Of a stretch of DNA of 9,736 nt, positions 5,969-9,736 are shown piece after piece. Numbering within the stretch: position 1 is the stretch's first letter; every line of letters begins with the position of its first letter. A program made the position numbers and the translations under genes. Under the pieces are notes generated by a model. The model did not search any database. It was given only the letters and a program-made list of their open reading frames with translations, and was not told the origin of the DNA. This DNA comes from UKL13-2 sp040006575. GTDB taxonomy: Bacteria; Pseudomonadota; Gammaproteobacteria; Burkholderiales; Usitatibacteraceae. Where the stretch lies: positions 1-9,736 of the forward strand of contig JBDTWS010000150.1 in assembly GCA_040006575.1 (NCBI GenBank). Reading direction: 5' to 3'.

Positions 5969-7315
5969 TCACTCCCTCTCAAACAACGCTATAGATTCCA
6001 CATGCGCCGTGTGCGGAAACATGTTCACCACGCCGGCCGCCTTGAGGACAAATCCCTGCGCGTTCACCAGCTCGCCTGCATCGCGGGCCAGCGTGCCGGG
6101 GCTGCACGACACGTACACAATGCGCTTCAGTTCGGGGCGCAATTCCGGCCCCAGCAATCTGCAGACTTCCAACGCGCCGTCGCGCGGCGGATCGATCAGC
6201 ATTTTGCTGGCGGGCGGGATTTTTTTCAGGGCGGTTTCCTGGTCGGTGTACAGGTCCGCTGCAAAGAAATGCGAGAGCGCTGACAGGCCGTTGCGCGCCG
6301 CATTTTCCGCCGCGCGTGTGGTCAGTGCTTCGCTGCCTTCGACGCCAATCACATGCGCGCCGCGCCGCGCGATCGGCAGGCTGAAATTACCGAGGCCGCA
6401 AAACAGGTCGGCAATGGTTTCGCCCTGCAGCGGATCCAGCAGGCCCATCGCGCGATACACCATCAGCCGGTTGACCTGGTGATTCACCTGCGTGAATTCG
6501 GTGGGGCGGAAATTGATTTCGAGTTCGAACTCCGGCAGCAGGTACGTGAGTTCCGGTGCATCCAGCGGATACCACGGCACCGCCGTTTCCGGGCCTTTCA
6601 CCTGCAACCACCATTGCAGGCGGTGCGAGACCGCGTGCGCGTCGGCGAACGCGCGCAGTTTTGCTTCGTCCTGCGGAGGCAGCGGCTCCAGGATGCGCAG
6701 CACCAGTGCCGTCACGTTCTCGCCCACCGCGACTTCAATCTGCGGAATGCGGTTGCGCATCTCAAGGCTGCTCATCAGTTCGCGCAGCGGATCGATCAGG
6801 CGTCCCAGTCCACCTGCCAATACTTCGCACGAGTGCATGTCCGCGACGTAGCTCGATTTCTTCTCGCGGAATCCGACCAGCACCCCACCCTTCTTGGCCA
6901 CGTAGTTAACCGACATGCGAGCGCGGTGGCGGTACGCCCATTGCGCCGCATAGATCGGCGGCAATATGCGCTCGGGCACCACCTTGCCGATGCGCGCCAG
7001 GTTGTCTTCCAGCACCCGCTGCTTGGCGGCGACCTGCAGGCGCGGGTCGGCGTGCTGTTGCGCGCAGCCGCCGCAGATATCGTAGAAGCGGCATTTCGGC
7101 ACGACGCGGTCCGTCGATTCGCGAATGAGCCGCGTGAGTTTTGCCGTTTCAAAATTTTTCTTTTTTCGCGACGGCAGGTACTCGACGAATTCGCGCGGCA
7201 GCGCGCCTTCGACAAACACCGCCTTGCCGTCAACGTGCGACACGCCGCGGCCTTCGTGGTCGAGTGATTCAATGATGGTCGACAGGATCGGGGCAACAAC
7301 TGCGCTGGAGGTCAT
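5969..7315 (-). CDS. rlmD: 23S rRNA (uracil-1939-C5)-methyltransferase RlmD
   Basis: The 448-residue protein matches the RlmD/RumA pattern throughout. An N-terminal TRAM-like domain (about 10-65) is followed by a 4Fe-4S binding set, Cys75, Cys81, Cys84 and Cys163, in the order C-x5-C-x2-C...C. The SAM-dependent methyltransferase part has DLFCGLGNFSLP at 303-314, IDPPR at 374-378, the catalytic Cys404 in SCSPGTLARD and the general base Glu440 in HVES. The enzyme adds a methyl group to C5 of U1939 in 23S rRNA using SAM. Length is normal. The ATG at 7315 has no clear Shine-Dalgarno sequence but fits the family start, and a TATAAT element lies just upstream. It is separated from the protease gene on the same strand by a terminator, so it is probably its own unit. 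TrmA and RlmC are the relatives to exclude; the Fe-S cysteines rule out TrmA, and the length of about 450 favours RlmD over the shorter RlmC. Confidence 0.93.
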   Translation of the reverse strand: MTSSAVVAPILSTIIESLDHEGRGVSHVDGKAVFVEGALPREFVEYLPSRKKKNFETAKLTRLIRESTDRVVPKCRFYDICGGCAQQHADPRLQVAAKQRVLEDNLARIGKVVPERILPPIYAAQWAYRHRARMSVNYVAKKGGVLVGFREKKSSYVADMHSCEVLAGGLGRLIDPLRELMSSLEMRNRIPQIEVAVGENVTALVLRILEPLPPQDEAKLRAFADAHAVSHRLQWWLQVKGPETAVPWYPLDAPELTYLLPEFELEINFRPTEFTQVNHQVNRLMVYRAMGLLDPLQGETIADLFCGLGNFSLPIARRGAHVIGVEGSEALTTRAAENAARNGLSALSHFFAADLYTDQETALKKIPPASKMLIDPPRDGALEVCRLLGPELRPELKRIVYVSCSPGTLARDAGELVNAQGFVLKAAGVVNMFPHTAHVESIALFERE

Positions 7316-7344
7316 GCGTAGGCCGGCAGAAACGGGAAGCGCGC

Positions 7345-7350
7345 ATTATA
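7345..7350 (-). promoter_or_regulatory. -10 element of the rlmD promoter
   Basis: On the minus strand 7350-7345 reads TATAAT, a perfect -10 hexamer, giving a start near 7338 and a leader of about 23 bases. No good -35 hexamer is seen 16-18 bases upstream. Confidence 0.55.
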
Positions 7351-7437
7351 CGCGGCCACCCTTCCGCTTCGACAGCGCCCATCCTTCCGCGCCTGCGGAG
7401 GCCACCATTCCATCCCCGCAGCCGCGTATTGCGGGGC

Positions 7438-7466
7438 AAAGAAAAAGGGCGCATTTCGGCACCCTT
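7438..7466 (-). terminator. Rho-independent terminator of the protease gene
   Basis: On the minus strand AAGGGTGC and GCGCCCTT (7466-7459 and 7452-7445) pair with one G-U around a six-base loop, followed by TTTTTCTTT. It lies about 57 bases after the protease stop and before the rlmD promoter. Confidence 0.8.
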
Positions 7467-7522
7467 CTCCTTGCTGCTATCTCTACGGTAATCAACGCAT
7501 CAAGACGGCACGCGTCGGAAAA

Positions 7523-9736
7523 TCACGGCGCGGTGCATTCGGGCTTCAACGTATCAAACACCTGCCGCTCGATGGTCTTGGTCACGCTCACCCCGTTAAC
7601 ATCGTAGATCAATTGCGCCGCATTACCATTGGTAAAGGTGACTTTCATCGTGCCCACGGGGCTGCTGTTAATTACAAACGGCACAGCAGTGGAATTGAAC
7701 GCGGCACCCGTGGTACGCAGCAACGGTCCCTGGAATGTTTCACCACCGGCGATCTTGGGCATTGTCGCCACCAGCCACATGCCCTTGTTCGCATTGCCGG
7801 CGCCACCTTCGTAGGTGAACAGTGTGGCAAAAATAATATCGCCCTCATGCGTGAAATTGATTCCCCAGCCCGATTCATTGGGGTTCCACCACAGGTCCTG
7901 GTAGTTGCTGGCGAAGCTGCGATCACCGCCCGAGAACGTGCAGACCGGCAATGTACCGAAAGCCTGTCGCGTGATGCTCTTGGTTACCGTGCCGCCGGTT
8001 CCCCCCGTGCCGCCCCCGGAGACGTCGTAGGTCAGCGTGCCACTGTCGATACCGGTAAAGTCAAAGCGCATCGTGCCCACCTGCGTGTTGTTGGCGGTGG
8101 TGATCGGCGTGAATGGCGTTGCATTGAATCCCGGTCCGGCCACGCGATACAGGCTGCCCGAGAATGAGTCCCCGGTTCCGGTGCGCGTACCCGTTGCCAC
8201 CAGCCACATCGGCGGATTGGCCGCCTGCCCCGACGCTTCGTAATTGAACATGGTCGCAAAGATCGTATTGCCCTGCTGGTTCACGTTCACACCCCATCCA
8301 CTTTGCGCAGCACCGCCCCACCACAATGCGGTGTGGTTGGTGGTCGCGGTGCTGAAGCTGGTGGAAATGCTGTATCCCGTCGATGTAATCAACGCGGGAT
8401 CCCAGCCTGCGACAGCAAGATAGTACGTGCCGGGCGTGACCTGCCAGGTGATGCCAAATTCATTGTTGGCGTCGAAATTATCGTCATTGCTGGCGAGCGT
8501 GGTGCCGCTGGCGTCCATCAGGTTGCCGATGAGATCGTAGCCGCCGGCCGATTTGATAAACAGCGTTCCCGCCTGCGTGACGGGAATGCGGAACACGTCT
8601 ATGTCACCGGCGTAGCTCAGCGAGCCATTGGCTGACGCGCCCGGCGTTACTGCGGGCCCGGTGGACGAAGGCTGGTTGGGATAATCGTCCGTCGGAAAAC
8701 TTTGCGCGCTCAGCAATGGCGCGATCTGCGGATAGAAATAATCGAAGCGGCCATAGTTGGCGTTTTCATTATTGTCGGTGCAGGACAGTCCCTCCGGATC
8801 ATTGACAACGGTCGAGCTCGACAGCACGCCACGCAATTGCAGGCTGTTGCCGGATTGCACGAACAGGCCCGAGCCCGAGGAGCCGCCCTCGATCACGCCG
8901 CGGGTGAACTGCACTGCATACATGTCCTGCTCGTAATCGGCCAGGCGGATGAGACCATCGGTGCGGCCCTGGACAAATGAATTGATGGTGCCCAGCGCAA
9001 ATTTCATCACGTCGCCGGCAGGATGGCTGATCGACACGATCGAGGTATTGGGCGTCAAGGCCGCCGCATTCCACGCGGAGAAAATGGCGCCCGCCGGTGG
9101 CGCGAGATTCATCTTCAGCAGGGTCTGGTCCACAAACTGGTTGGTGAAGATCAACTGCGCACCGCCGCTCACGGTCACGGCGCCACTGGCGCCCGCCGTT
9201 CCGCCGCCGCAGGTTGCGGATTCATAAAACCAGCGCGTTGAAAGGCTGGCCGCCTCGGCCTGCGTGGAAAAACAGTGATTGGCCGTCAGCAGGAAATTCT
9301 GCTGCGAGGGCGAATTAATCAGCGTGGCCGAACACAGGAACGAGCTGCCGCCACTCTGGAAACTCAGGCGTACGACTGACTTCGCGCGCTCGGCGATGCC
9401 GGCGTCGGTGGTTGAGTTATTCGATGTGCAGACCACATCGGGATTGCAGGTCCCGGCCGCCTTCGTGACCGAAGGCGCACCCGGTCCCAGTGCTTCATTG
9501 AGGGACTCTTCGAAGTGAACGATATCCACCACGCGCAACTGCGCGCCGGCTACACGTTGCGGCGTGATGATCTCAACCAGCTGCGTTTGCCCTTCGGTGT
9601 AGGGCGTCCAGATTTCGCCCTGCTGCGCAACCCACAGCGGCACGGACTCGGCCGCATCGCCCAGCTTTGCGACCACGCGTAATTCGCCCATCGTCATGCC
9701 GGCGGGCAATTGCAATTTCGCACGGATACCCAATGC
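7523..9736 (-). CDS. Secreted trypsin-like (lysyl endopeptidase-type) serine protease, N-terminus missing
   Basis: The frame is open to the window edge, so the signal peptide and true start lie outside; 737 codons are present. Residues are counted from the Met codon at 9733. A propeptide-like part (1-90) leads into a chymotrypsin-fold protease: His153 in LLTANHCF, Asp202 in VDQTLLKM and Ser286 in GGSSGSG form the triad. Cys134/Cys154 and other Cys suggest disulfides, and SHPAGD at 236-241 recalls Achromobacter lysyl endopeptidase. A pre-peptidase C-terminal (PPC) type domain follows (about 373-444, DIDVFRIP...GTYYLAVAGWD). Two tandem copies of a roughly 120-residue domain with WW...SGWG and IFATxFxYE end the protein (467-598 and 611-733). 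Such extracellular proteases are exported and degrade proteins outside the cell; cleavage preference cannot be read with certainty. A terminator follows the stop. Confidence 0.88.
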   Translation of the reverse strand, partial: ALGIRAKLQLPAGMTMGELRVVAKLGDAAESVPLWVAQQGEIWTPYTEGQTQLVEIITPQRVAGAQLRVVDIVHFEESLNEALGPGAPSVTKAAGTCNPDVVCTSNNSTTDAGIAERAKSVVRLSFQSGGSSFLCSATLINSPSQQNFLLTANHCFSTQAEAASLSTRWFYESATCGGGTAGASGAVTVSGGAQLIFTNQFVDQTLLKMNLAPPAGAIFSAWNAAALTPNTSIVSISHPAGDVMKFALGTINSFVQGRTDGLIRLADYEQDMYAVQFTRGVIEGGSSGSGLFVQSGNSLQLRGVLSSSTVVNDPEGLSCTDNNENANYGRFDYFYPQIAPLLSAQSFPTDDYPNQPSSTGPAVTPGASANGSLSYAGDIDVFRIPVTQAGTLFIKSAGGYDLIGNLMDASGTTLASNDDNFDANNEFGITWQVTPGTYYLAVAGWDPALITSTGYSISTSFSTATTNHTALWWGGAAQSGWGVNVNQQGNTIFATMFNYEASGQAANPPMWLVATGTRTGTGDSFSGSLYRVAGPGFNATPFTPITTANNTQVGTMRFDFTGIDSGTLTYDVSGGGTGGTGGTVTKSITRQAFGTLPVCTFSGGDRSFASNYQDLWWNPNESGWGINFTHEGDIIFATLFTYEGGAGNANKGMWLVATMPKIAGGETFQGPLLRTTGAAFNSTAVPFVINSSPVGTMKVTFTNGNAAQLIYDVNGVSVTKTIERQVFDTLKPECTAP
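7535..8335 (-). repeat. Tandem coding repeat: two WW/SGWG domains in the protease
   Basis: Within the protease, 8335-7940 and 7903-7535 encode two homologous domains. Shared landmarks in order are LWW, SGWGxN, IFATxFxYE, MWLVAT, VGTM, LxYDV, VTKxIxRQxF and a closing Cys. The first copy carries a Gly/Thr-rich insertion (GGGTGGTGGT). Divergence between copies is substantial, so the duplication is not recent. Confidence 0.85.

Noticed and set aside
6353..7267. 304-codon plus-strand frame opposite rlmD
   Set aside because: It is a His/Arg/Gln-rich antisense shadow; the minus-strand RlmD has all catalytic and Fe-S residues.

Overview
The window looks like a chromosomal segment of a Gram-negative proteobacterium, most likely a betaproteobacterium. 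This is inferred from moderately high GC, a perfect FNR/ANR-type box, CybB-type cytochrome b561, RlmD, a YccA-type Bax-inhibitor protein, a periplasmic multiheme cytochrome c and a secreted lysyl-endopeptidase-like protease. No species can be named from sequence alone.

Left part (1-825, minus strand): a cytochrome b561 of the CybB type reads leftward. Beyond it lie a possible 36-codon ORF and, overlapping that ORF's stop by ATGA, the first 14 codons of what looks like a group II truncated haemoglobin that runs off the window.

Centre left (826-4462): about 950 bases without a convincing gene end in a perfect TTGAT-N4-ATCAA box. This box precedes a tightly overlapping three-gene plus-strand operon: a membrane-anchored FAD/NAD(P)H reductase with a C-terminal 2Fe-2S domain, a five-helix membrane protein with two NOX/ferric-reductase-like histidine pairs, and an anchored or exported decahaem cytochrome c. 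Together they read as a wire from cytoplasmic NAD(P)H through FAD, 2Fe-2S and two b haems to ten c haems in the periplasm, under low-oxygen control. This is the most interesting object in the window. The terminal acceptor is unknown.

Centre (4463-5740): tRNA-Ser(UGA) on the minus strand is divergent from a Bax-inhibitor-1 family membrane protein gene, which ends in a strong bidirectional terminator. A G-quadruplex-capable 12-base tandem repeat lies beyond the tRNA 3' end, and a 44-base imperfect inverted repeat sits between the two divergent genes.

Right part (5741-9736, minus strand): a REP-like palindrome, the 23S rRNA m5U methyltransferase gene rlmD with its own TATAAT promoter, a rho-independent terminator, and the 3' part of a long secreted serine protease gene with a pre-peptidase C-terminal (PPC) type domain and two tandem copies of a WW...SGWG domain. 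The protease N-terminus and signal peptide lie outside the window.
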